Shown one piece after another: positions 44,601 through 54,003 of a stretch of DNA of 64,000 nt. This stretch comes from Perkinsus chesapeaki. Its lineage: Eukaryota > Perkinsozoa > Perkinsida > Perkinsidae. Below the pieces are notes generated by a model, which was not told where the DNA came from, did no database searches, and was given only the letters and a program-made list of their open reading frames with translations. The position numbers and the translations under genes were made by a program. The stretch's first letter is position 1. The number at the start of each line of letters is the position of its first letter. The stretch covers positions 1-64,000 of the forward strand of contig JAAPAO010000024.1 of assembly GCA_013115145.1 (NCBI GenBank), in the 5' to 3' direction.

Positions 44601-44695
44601 AGAAGAGCAGGTGCGATGAGTTCCCAAGGACCATTGATTTTGCTGCCGAATGTACCGAGTCCCTTACAGAGGCAAATGGTGGAAGAGACAATTGA
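38681..44695 (+). CDS. Very large unrecognised protein with J-like exon and membrane C terminus
   Basis: ATG 38681 begins a basic Ser-rich head (MTIPRSHKSRRHDDKQSR). Introns of about 40-47 nt then link long exons: TLHRVRERRLRFSKGLPLLD, a Leu-rich helical body (LLGRFSDWLLSALRAYLYYD; LRRVSPTQQ-type solenoid-like segments), WDMIEEGTIEALLYALAS, IRFELPRNEPNIGVTVLS and an acidic run. Further on are WRVIAGMVHPDRRGDE (HPDR as in a degenerate J domain), FELFMLCREIVKLAAQE, and near the end hydrophobic spans (VITQAIIYATLAWSFYYYFL, LQAYLIAHLLIELLI) with a very basic tail (FRRRKHRRRGKHRRKQK) to TGA 44693-44695. Each junction I checked keeps frame, but there are over 20 exons and one gene versus two is not proven; a split near 43.97 kb is possible. 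No family named. Confidence 0.45.
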
Positions 44696-44875
44696 CTGAT
44701 AAGAGCGCTTTGAGGCTAAAGGCTCTACGCGTACTGCCCTATAAGAAAGTACCTCAATGCAGTCGTGCGGAGAGCGAGTAAGCTTGTAGTGATAATCTAT
44801 CGATGAGGGCTTCGTCAGGTGCACCATTTGTTTGGCCACCTTTAAGAACATCGATCAGTGTCGCATCCTCCCGTG

Positions 44876-45105
44876 CAAACACTTCTTCCATAGAGAATGC
44901 ATCGATAGTACATTTTGTGAGTTCACCATCGCATAAGTGTTTTCTTGTTCAGAGTGGCTAAAGGAAAGATCGGATATCTGCCCGTTATGTACCCGTCCCG
45001 CCATCCACCCGAAGCCGCATCGTTGCTGCTCTTGTGGGAGAATTTGTTGATTGATTCTTAATGCATGATGATACCCTCGTTGATTTTGCCTGATTACTAG
45101 GCTTT
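44876..45105. repeat. Duplicated segment, copy 1
   Basis: About 230 bp closely similar to 46751-46947, sharing for example CTGCCCGTTATGTACCCGTC and AGAATTTGTTGATTGATTC. It lies downstream (3') of the Cys-rich gene at 45662-46106, as copy 2 lies downstream of the paralogue at 47370-47843. A 108-codon minus frame here (45181-44855) is broken in copy 2 and is not supported. Confidence 0.75.
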
Positions 45106-45661
45106 CAGTATTCCGTACATGGGTTGCATTTCTAGTAGAACTTTCCAAGCTGATGAACTGCGTAACTCCTAGGAGGTTCAATCACATTCAAAAGTGGAAG
45201 CATTGGCCTCTCTCAACCACCAATACAACACTAAGAACATATGAGAACCACCCTACCCCACCAACCCAGTGGGCAGTTGGTGGTGAGTAGTACTACCACC
45301 CACCACGCATTGCCGTGTTGGTACTACTACCGTAGTACCCACCACGCCCTCTGTGAAACTGGATTGATAACCAACACCCTAAGATATACCCGTCAGGGCT
45401 TAGCTTGTATGTCGGAAATAAGACCGGAGAGGATCCTTACGAAAGGTGTGATTCGCCATCTCTAAGCGATTAACGAACTCAACCAGTCTCCCATATTTAC
45501 AAGACCATAAAGCCTCGCAGCAGCCGAAAGCTGACCGATGGGTTGAGCCCATTGTGAATGGATGGCTCGGAATAATGGACAACGAACAAATGGTTGCTTG
45601 ATAGCCAATATTGGGGACTAATGCCTGGGTTGTCATACGACTAGCAGGCCTGAGGAGGCTA

Positions 45662-46106
45662 CTAATCCCAGCTTGACCTTGGCGAATAGCAACGCTTGGA
45701 AGGCGATGCCTGAGGGTTCCACGGGTTAACATAAGTGAGACAGCTGAACCACGGTGGACAGATATCACTCTCCTGAAATACAAAAATGCGATTATTAGAC
45801 TGTATAGCAGCACTTCGAGTAACAGCGACTTACGTTATCGCATGAAATGTAGCAGTAGCCTGCACAATATGCTTTAGCGGTCGAATAACCTGGATCAGGA
45901 CAATCAGAGTCGCTGGAGCATGGAATTGAACACATGGCCCCATTAAACCCCGTGATTGGATTAGGAGAGTTGAAGTATGGGATGTATGTCTGTCCTCTTG
46001 GACAACTCATACGTGTTCCACCGCCAGGAATCGCAACTCTGGAAGGAGCCCAGTAATCGTAGCATGAGACCAAGTTTACGATACAAAGGTAGATGATAGA
46101 GCGCAT
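45662..46106 (-). CDS. Secreted Cys-rich protein, paralogue 1
   Basis: Two exons, 46106-45834 and 45772-45662, separated by a 61-nt GT-AG intron, give 127 residues. An N-terminal signal peptide (MRSIIYLCIVNLVSC) is followed by a mature domain with about 15 cysteines: MSCPRGQTYIPYF, CSIPCSSDSDCPDPGYSTAK, YCAGYCYISCDN, then in exon 2 ESDICPPWFSCLTYVNPW and KRCYSPRSSWD. Sequence, Cys spacing and intron position match the gene at 47370-47843 (CTIPCSEDSDCPAPEHSTIK). It looks extracellular and disulfide-bonded. No known family recognised and no function claimed. It is the last gene of the long minus-strand block, facing the plus block convergently. Confidence 0.78.
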
Positions 46107-46432
46107 TGTTATAGATAGAAGGCTAGCAACAAACTACTCAGCTGAGGAGATTCACATTTAGCTTTCTTACAGAAGATACCGTACGAGGCGCGGAGCAATG
46201 TGACGCACCCTCACGGTTCACTCACCTGGCAGGCACCTAACTGGTTCACCTCAACTAACCCAAGGCGCGCGCACGGTCTTCCTAGTGGCAAGTCGACCTC
46301 ATGCATGGACCCTTCGAGTACTGCTCTGGAGTGGTCTGGATAGCTTAGATCTCACTACCATGCATGTCATGCAAGTATTTCGGCATTACCAAAATAACTA
46401 TGGAGCGTAGATTACCCGGGGTATTCGCTAAG

Positions 46433-46466
46433 CTAGCGGCTAGCTATGCCATGGGCTAGCTGCTAG
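46433..46466. repeat. Hairpin, 12-bp arms
   Basis: CTAGCGGCTAGC at 46433-46444 pairs with GCTAGCTGCTAG at 46455-46466, with one G-T pair and a 10-nt loop (TATGCCATGG). Confidence 0.75.
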
Positions 46467-46750
46467 CCCAGAGGAAATCGGAGAGGATTGATGGTGACCA
46501 GCGTAGGCTCAGAAGATCGTAGCCACCTCATTCTCAGAGGAAATCAACGGCTTCCGAGCTTCGCGCACATCGATTTACGATCTCTTGATGGCCAAAGGAG
46601 AAAAACTAGGTTAGCCAGTGAGCGTACGCTTTGTGTATAAACAACGTACTAAACACTCAAGCCGGTATTCAAGAAATCAGAAAGTCGTCTCTACCTGCCA
46701 CAGTAGTAGACCATCGGAAACCTGTAATTCGATTGTTCCTAATGTTCTTG

Positions 46751-46947
46751 CAAACGCGTCTTCTATAGAGGATGCATTGATAGTACATTTTGTAAGTGGC
46801 TTAGTAGAGTGGCTTGTTTAGGGTGGCTAAAGTAAGGATCGGACATCTGCCCGTTATGTACCCGTCCAGCCAACTACCCAAACCCGCATCGTTGCTGTTC
46901 TTAGGAGAATTTGTTGATTGATTCTTAATGCACGAATACTAGGCTTT
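46751..46947. repeat. Duplicated segment, copy 2
   Basis: Near copy of 44876-45105 at an offset of about 1.85 kb; the Cys-rich gene starts are offset by 1.74 kb. Together they indicate tandem duplication of a unit of about 1.8 kb holding the gene and its 3' flank. Confidence 0.75.
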
Positions 46948-47369
46948 TTTGATGGGTGAGTTTGCATGTCGAGTAAGGTTTCAAACGCGGATAGGCTTAT
47001 AGTACTCATGGCAGGCAAAAGTAAAACCAAAAACGAGTCGTGCTAACAATCTGCTACAGCTGCTGCCGTGTGGAAGGAGCGTATCTCCCTGGATACGTGC
47101 GGTTCTTCTACAATTGCTTTCGGGACACTCGTGTTGCCAAGAGGCTACCGTTGCCAGCCCACTTATAGCGTGAAGCAACGATCAGCAGCTGACCTGTAGA
47201 GACAAGATACGTGATTCGGACTCCATTCTTGATTCACCAATGCAATTTGAACTCAACACAAAGAACAGTGTCGAAGCTGTGAATAGCCTAAGGCCGACTA
47301 ATGGGTTTAGCCCATTATGAAAGTGTGAATATCAGGTTATATCTGAATGAGAGGATATGGTTATACACT

Positions 47370-47843
47370 TCAATCTGTAAAAGGCGGCCGGATTCTAAAT
47401 CTTGGCTGATAGCATTTCTTAGACTCTTGCCCCGTGCTTGGGCTATAACTTGTCCTACACTCGAGATCCGGTGGGCATACGTCGTTCTCCTGAAGTACAA
47501 GATTATATACCCGCAACCCGATTGAACACATCTTACTACACCGACTTACATTCTCGCACGGAAGGTGGCAGTACTTTGCACAAAGAGGCTTGATTGTCGA
47601 ATGTTCAGGAGCTGGGCAATCAGAGTCCTCGGAGCAGGGGATTGTACAAAGTGTCCTGTCTGCTCCAAAAGCTGTAATGCCTCTATATTTAAAGTAGTAC
47701 AAAAGTAATTGTTGTCCCAGCGGACAACGTCGTATTTTTTCGCCAGAATCGGTCGTCAACCATACTGGTGTCGAGTAGTAATGATGACCTTGCGCGTGGC
47801 ATAGAACCACGTTGATGATGCAAAGATAGAGGACGCAGCGCAT
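47370..47843 (-). CDS. Secreted Cys-rich protein, paralogue 2
   Basis: Exons 47843-47550 and 47489-47370 with a 60-nt GT-AG intron give 137 residues. The intron is in frame and stop-free, so unspliced reading gives a false 157-residue product; the intron position exactly matches paralogue 1. It has a signal peptide MRCVLYLCIINVVLCHAQ, a mature domain with RRCPLGQQLLLYYF, CTIPCSEDSDCPAPEHSTIK, LCAKYCHLPCEN, then ENDVCPPDLECRTSYSPST and KKCYQPRFRIRPPFTD. Slightly longer than paralogue 1 at the C terminus. Function unknown. Confidence 0.8.
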   Translation of the reverse strand: MRCVLYLCIINVVLCHAQGHHYYSTPVWLTTDSGEKIRRCPLGQQLLLYYFKYRGITAFGADRTLCTIPCSEDSDCPAPEHSTIKPLCAKYCHLPCENVSRCSKMCSIGLRVYNLVLQENDVCPPDLECRTSYSPSTGQESKKCYQPRFRIRPPFTD

Positions 47844-50175
47844 TGTTTTAAGGATAAAGAGTTAACACGAAACCAGACTGTTGTTTCGTTAATCGGCTAA
47901 GCTTCCCACGGGTGGCATAGCGAACGAGACGCGGAGAGAGCGAGGCGTTCATTGTGTGCGGGGCCACATAAAAACGTATACAATGGTCTTGCGTGGCTTA
48001 TCAATAACATTAGAAACATGTTATAAACATGTGACTAGCAAGTAGTTAGTAACAACACGTGTAAACAACAGCACTCTAAAAAATAGTCGAGCCCATTTCA
48101 CTTCTCTGGTGTTACTAAGCCGTTGAAAGTTCCAGCAAGTGTGAGGCGCGTACGCGCGTTGTGCGAAAAAGCGCGGCAGGAAAGGCCAAGGGTAGCACGA
48201 TACGCATTGGGAAGAACACCTTCTCCGTGGGGTGAGGTATGGAATACGACATCGGTTTGTCGAGCAATACCATTGGTGGATTATACAAACAAGGCATTCA
48301 CGAAATATATGGAAATTTTAGAACTTGGTCGCGAATCGTAGCTGCAGGGTTGCAGCTACATTGCTATCGTAGCACGCTCGATGTCCGTACCAAAACGGTT
48401 CTAATCCGGTCGAGGAGTGCCTGCCAGTTCGAGAGAGATTGTATTACTGTGTCTTATAGGCTAAATCATGCTTCATGATGAGGTCTGCAACATAGGAGTT
48501 GCATTATTGATTGCGGAACTGTCGATGTAGCGTAAATCATGTACGCAGGCATTTGCCAGTTCCGGTTTGGGCTCATCGTATCCGCTCGGCAGCTCATGGC
48601 ATGTCTTCTGGATCCAGGTTGATTACTATCTTTTCATACTACCGATTTTTCCCACAATTTGTCATGTCCCGAAGGATATTAATATATGCTGGAGGGTTGT
48701 CTGATGGATTAAACGTTCGCCACTTCCCTAATAGCTACTAATCGAACCCAATAACGATTAGTTGCGCAGAGAAGCTGTATTTGCGGACACCTAGAAAAGT
48801 GTAGAACTAAAGTGTTGCTAGTGCGCTTGTACCCATTGTTCCAGGGTTGTTGTATGGAGATTCTGGCTCAAGCTCCCTTGCTGTGTTATTCTTAGGCGTT
48901 CATCAATTGATACCGCGACAGGTGCTCGCCCACTGAGTGCACACTGTACACGTACAACACGTGTACAGCTCACGTGTGGTTCTAACCCTGCTGGACCAAT
49001 GCCGAGGAAACGAGTGGGTTTGGTCGAAGCATTCTCACAAAAACCTTCATATATGATACATTTCATATGAATTTAACAGATGTTTGTCAAGGCAAGAATT
49101 CCGGGATCGGAAGGTTCCAACACAGAAATGGCGGACAGACTGGCGAAAGAGTCCAAGTGTGTATGCGTTGAAGTGTTTAATGTGAAATGTAGATTTAACA
49201 CGTACGTAGATTCTCCATAGATAACGATGTAGATGGAGATCATCATATGGCAATTCTTCTTTCCAGAAGGAGATTGTCCACTGTATAGTTCAAAATCTGG
49301 ACCATACAGTGGACGACAACAAATGTGATGGGCCCGCGGAATCACAAGAAGTTTTTATTCCTCGCTCCTCTATGAGTGAAGTCTGTGATCAACAGCTCTC
49401 TCATGCTCTAGGATACATTGTAATAAACTCATTTGACGCAGATGTCCCTGGTCTTAACTACTGCGTGTCAGCTGAGAGAAGCGTCGCTTACGATCTTTCT
49501 CACCACTAGCAGGTAAACAGCTCTAACGCCGTACTAGATGAACTAAACAAATCTTAAGTTAACAGAGACAGAGACTAGTTCAATGTGCCATCATCTGTGA
49601 CGATCAGTGTGGAATCGCATGTACAGGATTGAACTGCTCTACCGTATCGTTGTGCATCATCATACTCACAAAGCGTCTCCCACCAGATGGTGCCTATCAA
49701 CTATAAGTACCACTGAACCGGCCATAACTTACACTCGTCTAAAGGTGCTGCACTGCAGACTGTATTGGTATCATCTATTGGTGTTGAGTGCGGCATAGTT
49801 TCAGAGTTACCCAGGAAGCCTTCGAATCTACAACTGTAAGCTCTACGACGTTACGTATCTCACTTACCGGCATAGTAGACATGGGAGTACTTGTGGAGGC
49901 GCGTCCTTACTAGCTCTTTGAGAGTCTGAATTCTGATGGTATCTGATCACTTGATCTGTAGCCATTATCCTCCAACTATCGGCTCACAATGCTATTAGTT
50001 CCTTCACACAAAGTATGTCATCATCTATCCCCGCCACTTCCCTCTCACAACTAGACGTCGTCCTTTGGCCGATAGAACCAGCGGTACTCGTGCCGCTTTT
50101 TTTCGTTTTCCATTCAGCAGTTGATGCTTTAGGGCTCGGGTAAGTGGTTTTGAGTCCGAGTCTGCGAGAATCTCC
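47844..50175. other. 2.3-kb stretch without a supported gene
   Basis: Several 60-80-codon frames exist on both strands (for example plus 48123-48341, plus 49309-49509, minus 49345-49073), but none has a convincing start, splice pattern or family resemblance. It includes a hairpin at 49276-49314. This is the longest apparently gene-free part of the window. Confidence 0.4.
49276..49314. repeat. Hairpin, 11-bp arms
   Basis: GTCCACTGTAT at 49276-49286 pairs exactly with ATACAGTGGAC at 49304-49314, with a 17-nt loop. It lies in the gene-free stretch. Confidence 0.8.
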
Positions 50176-50995
50176 CTACTGCGGCGAACGGAGGTGGCCG
50201 CACCTTTCCATGAGAGGATCTTGCCTTGGTTTAGAGAAATGCTTCACCTGAGCAACAGTACCATGGTGGAGCGCCTTCGGTCAGGACTTTACCTTCCTCT
50301 TCCATTCCATTAATTCTTTACACTTTACTAACTGCTCGTATGCCGCTGTTAGCTGTCGCTTATCGAACAGGAGGGTTGCTCGCTCATAGGAGTATTTCAC
50401 CGAATCAGGATACCGTACCAAATTCGCCGCTGTTTCCTGAGTTGAACACATCCAGGCCTAACCTTATAGTAACCGTGCATCCCCACTGACTTGGTCTTTA
50501 TCTCTGAATGATGCTGACACTGTTTCGATGGCATGCATATTATGAAGTGCGCAACCGAGTGGTAAGCCAAACTCCTCCAGCAGCTCCCCAGCTAGGTAGC
50601 TCTCTGATAGCGCCAAAGATCCCTTTCCGGCATCCCAATACCTAAGGTATGCCTTTCTCACTGTTGGGGGCACAGACAACTCCTACCGTATGGCTAGATT
50701 GAAATGCCCGACTATCTTTCGTATTGGTACAACTATCGGTACAGGACCCTGCACCCGCCCTTCAGCCTCACGTAGCTTCATAAACACTTCCTCATCTCGA
50801 GGTCGGATACGGAAGCATTCCCGCCACTCGAAAGCCTGGAGCGCTATGTGTTGCAGTGCAGCTCTTGAGCCGACTCACGGCCAGTCGCCACTCCTGGTTC
50901 TTCTCGTGCTCTGAAGCTGCCTGTTTATGTGCAATAAACCTATCGTATGCTGTTAACTGTCTTTTGCCTATTGGTGCTGCATTTGTACTGGACAT
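50176..50995 (-). CDS. TPR-like helical protein
   Basis: ATG 50995 (MSSTNAAPIGKRQLTAYDRF). A 43-nt intron (donor GTGAGT) joins EHEKNQEWRLA to AFEWRECFRIRPRDEEVFMK, then GRVQGPVPIVVPIRKIVG. Next is AYLRYWDAGKGSLALSES with LAGELLEEFGLPLGCALHN. Further exons give ETAANLVRYPDSVKYSYERA, LLFDKRQLTAAYEQLVKCKE and a short end (VKHFSKPRQDPLMERCG) to TAG. The KRQLTAYDRF and KRQLTAAYEQL segments, with A-x3-W-C-x-R-x-R-P patterns, resemble tetratricopeptide helices. Several junctions are phase-consistent, and the middle intron near 50.44-50.46 kb is inferred. No specific family. It is co-directional with the isochorismatase pair. Confidence 0.6.
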
Positions 50996-51312
50996 TAATA
51001 AATTCTGGATGAGTAGCAATAACGGAAGGTCCCACACAACCATTCCCCGAGGGTCAGAAGAATTGTAGGTGTGAAAGTGGAGAGGGTGGACTAAAGTGTG
51101 TACCCTTCGGACATGTGGTGATGTTCCACTACAACTCCCTTCAAATGGCTATGACGAACTCAACATAAGGTCGGTTTAAAAAGTGATAAAGTACTCTCTA
51201 TAAAGACGATAATTGTGATTCATGTGGCGTCCTCTGATTGATCGTCCTCACTATTGCCGATATCTCCCTAAGGTATGCATGGGTCAGGTCATATTAGTCA
51301 TTTATATTAGCC

Positions 51313-52044
51313 TCACTTAAATCTAGGATGGTCCTTAGTTCTCATCATATCAAATAGGATACTCTCACTGGTAGTAAGCACTGCTCCTGCTCGAGCTAAC
51401 CTATCAATGGCTGTTGTACGGTCGAGAAGTCTACTGGAGGAGACACCATCAGTCACCAGAAACCTGATCGATCCTGGTGAGGGAAATCTGGAGGACAGCC
51501 TACAGTGTAGCATCGGGGCGATCAGTGAGGATGTCCAATGCAGTCTGCATGATACAGACATGACCTTCAATGCCACACAGTATGAATTGGTCACGGCTGG
51601 GGGGACACTTATGTGACACTTTCAATTGAGTAACTCACTCTCGACAATGTGTAGATAGATGCTTCTTAACATCCTCGGTCATCATCGAGAAGAGGGTTTT
51701 AGGGAATATTGGACATCCAGTAGTGTCCAGACCCGCGACCGACTTTCCGAGCTTCTCAGGATATTGTTCTGAATAAGAATTGAACCCAAAGGGAACTAAG
51801 ACGATTACACCCACCTGTGATGACTACAGGGAAATCGAGGACCTTCGAGGCTGCGATCAAGCTGTTGGCGGTTTGAACGATATGAGGCTGATAACAGGGT
51901 AATAACTATCTAAACTTAAGATTATCTACCATTCTCTGTATTGTCTTGGCAAACACTTCTTGAAGGTCACATACTAACAGAACCGCCCTGTTGGCTGATG
52001 CACGGCTCAGAGCACCACTGGCGGCTGCTGCTGCTGCTGACATG
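51313..52044 (-). CDS. Isochorismatase-family hydrolase, paralogue 1
   Basis: Cysteine hydrolase of the ISOC1/2 type. ATG 52044 (MSAAAAAASGALSRASANRA). Exons give VLLVCDLQEVFAKTIQRM (catalytic Asp in CDLQ), PHIVQTANSLIAASKVLDFP, EQYPEKLGKSVAGLD, then FILCGIEGHVCIMQTALDIL (nucleophile Cys in GIEGHVC), FLVTDGVSSSRLLDRTTAID and the family end LTTSESILFDMM...KDHPRFK before TGA. Introns I could place are 40-46 nt. Substrate unknown: eukaryotic members are poorly characterised and most do not act on isochorismate. A second gene of the same structure lies 420 bp upstream on the same strand. Confidence 0.85.
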
Positions 52045-52466
52045 AACTCGTCGCCCGAAAGCTTACATTGAGGACAGCCAACGCCCGATATAAAACCAAA
52101 GTACAGCTTGAAGGGAACAGAAAGTACAACATTTAGTATGAAAAATGCTGAGCTGGGCCACTGTTGATTGGTGGCTTGCTAAACATATGGTTTATAAACC
52201 TTTGAGTTGCTCTTCACGAGGTGTTCTGCTGTTGATAGTTCGAACGATGGCAGAAAGTTCCCTGAAAACGGCAGTAAAGCATCATCCTGCTAATTTTTGA
52301 GGTAATATACAACAGGGTGTTCGATTTCGACAATCTGAAGCGATCAAACACTGTATTGGTATCACCAACGTTGATTATTCAAGCAATGAGAGCGACAGGG
52401 AGTGTTAGCCTACTAAAATACGGGACGAAAGTTCTCTGACGGGGTGGCATAGGAGAGATGACGATC

Positions 52467-53563
52467 CTACTTGAAGTTGGGATGGTCCTTGCTGCGCATC
52501 ATATCAAAAATGAGGCTCTCACTAGTAGTAAGTACCGCCCCTGCATTAGATAGGCGTTGTAGGGCAGTTGATCGATCAAGAAGGCGACTGGAGGATATAC
52601 CATCGGTTACCAGGAAACTGATAAAGATAAACAATAAGATAAGGGAAGCAGGGAATCGTTACACTGTAGATTGCGGACGGTTGGCAAGGATGTCCAATGT
52701 GGTTTGGGTTATACATATATGTGATTCAATACCCATTAGGATGTATTGGTCACGACTGAAAAGGGGAAGCTATCATGAGCCTACTCTGGAAGCTTCTGAG
52801 CCCAGTGACAGTGCGAGTGGTGTGGAAAGAATCGAAAACATGGCCAGACGTGGCTCAGGAAATTGGACATCCAAAAGACACCAAATCAACTTGGTTGATC
52901 GTGGTTATTAGACTTGAAAATGTTAGCTTCTAACATCTTATTCAGACCATGATATTCAAGAAACAGTTCCTGCTGCTGAGATTTCGTCGCCCGGTATAGA
53001 AACCTACTCTTGGCATTCCACAGTTTTGAGATAGTCAGTGACGTCTTTTGTCATCATGGTGAATGAATGCTTGCTGAATATACGACAGTTGCTGGTATCC
53101 AACTCTGGCAAGGTATGGCCCAGCTTCTCCGGGTATTGTTCTGAAAGTCATATCTTTGATTCATAATACGCAACATATTATTAAAATATATTGCTCTAAT
53201 ACTATGTTGCACGTTGATAATATATGAGTTAGTATTAGTATATCAGTATACAGTATAGTGTTATTATGTAAAACACATTTTCCCAGTACAGCATGTAACC
53301 CTCCTATCCATCATCTACCGTCCTTTACCTGTAATAACCCCAGGTATGTTAAGGATCTTACCAGCACCCAAAAGGGTATTAGCAGTCTGCACTACATGAG
53401 GCTGAACAACAACAACAGCAGCAGGCAATGGTTTATGTGAGACTAGGGGAGCTGACAGGCTGGGGCTTACCATGTGTTGAATAGTCTTGGCGAACACTGG
53501 CTGCATATCACACATCATCAACACCGCTTTAGATGCGCACGCTCTAACAAGGTTACTAGACAT
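52467..53563 (-). CDS. Isochorismatase-family hydrolase, paralogue 2
   Basis: ATG 53563 (MSSNLVRACASKAVLMMC). Exons correspond one for one to paralogue 1: CDMQPVFAKTIQHM, PHVVQTANTLLGAGKILNIP, EQYPEKLGHTLPELD, ILMGIESHICITQTTLDILA (Cys in SHIC), FLVTDGISSSRLLDRSTALQ and LTTSESLIFDMM...KDHPNFK before TAG at 52469-52467. Catalytic Asp and Cys are kept. It is longer at the DNA level because three introns are enlarged (66 nt, about 180 nt and about 250-300 nt) relative to paralogue 1, with AT-rich filler near 53.15-53.33 kb. Probably arose by tandem duplication. Confidence 0.82.
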
Positions 53564-54003
53564 CGGGACGGGGGACGGAGCAACAACTCTACATGGAATG
53601 CTTCAGTGCTCAAGACACAACAAGAAGATACAAAGATATGAAAACAAAAATAGAAGGCTCCGATTGTGACATGACATGGAGGAGATACACTCTTACCGCC
53701 CACCACTGCGACACCCTACGCAGATGCTGTGCAGCTACTACTGTGGTGGTGGATCAGCTGTACAGTTAGAGACGGTTGGAGAAGTGCATAAAGAGAGATA
53801 ATAAAGATACTTAGCAGGTGAAGATGACTTGGCCGACTTAGTCTTAAAGGAATACTTAAAATGGTGGAACCAAATGATGGTTGTCCGGCAATGACAGTGT
53901 TGATGATTATGAGAAATACGAAGCGGAAATAAATAACTATTAATTAGTTCGATGGCTGTCAACTAGATCAGATGGGATTCACCAATCCCTGTCTCGCGAC
54001 CTT
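53564..54003. other. Spacer between isochorismatase and GT2 genes
   Basis: 440 bp with no supported gene; presumably 3' flank of the GT2 gene and 5' flank of the hydrolase. Confidence 0.5.

Larger units (their letters stand above)
46107..47369. other. Spacer between Cys-rich paralogues
   Basis: About 1.26 kb. It holds the hairpin at 46433-46466 and copy 2 of the duplicated segment (46751-46947). No additional gene is supported. Confidence 0.45.

Noticed and set aside
44855-45181. A 108-codon minus-strand frame downstream of Cys-rich gene 1
   Set aside because: The duplicated copy at 46.75 kb has indels that break the frame although the DNA is well conserved, so it is unlikely to be coding.
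47370-47843. A 157-residue uninterrupted Cys-rich protein
   Set aside because: The middle 60 nt is a GT-AG intron at the same position as in the paralogue; splicing restores alignment between the two.
48862-48875. TTCTGGCTCAAG, similar to the end of the dinoflagellate spliced leader
   Set aside because: Only the last 11-12 bases match and the preceding bases do not; no downstream gene begins there.
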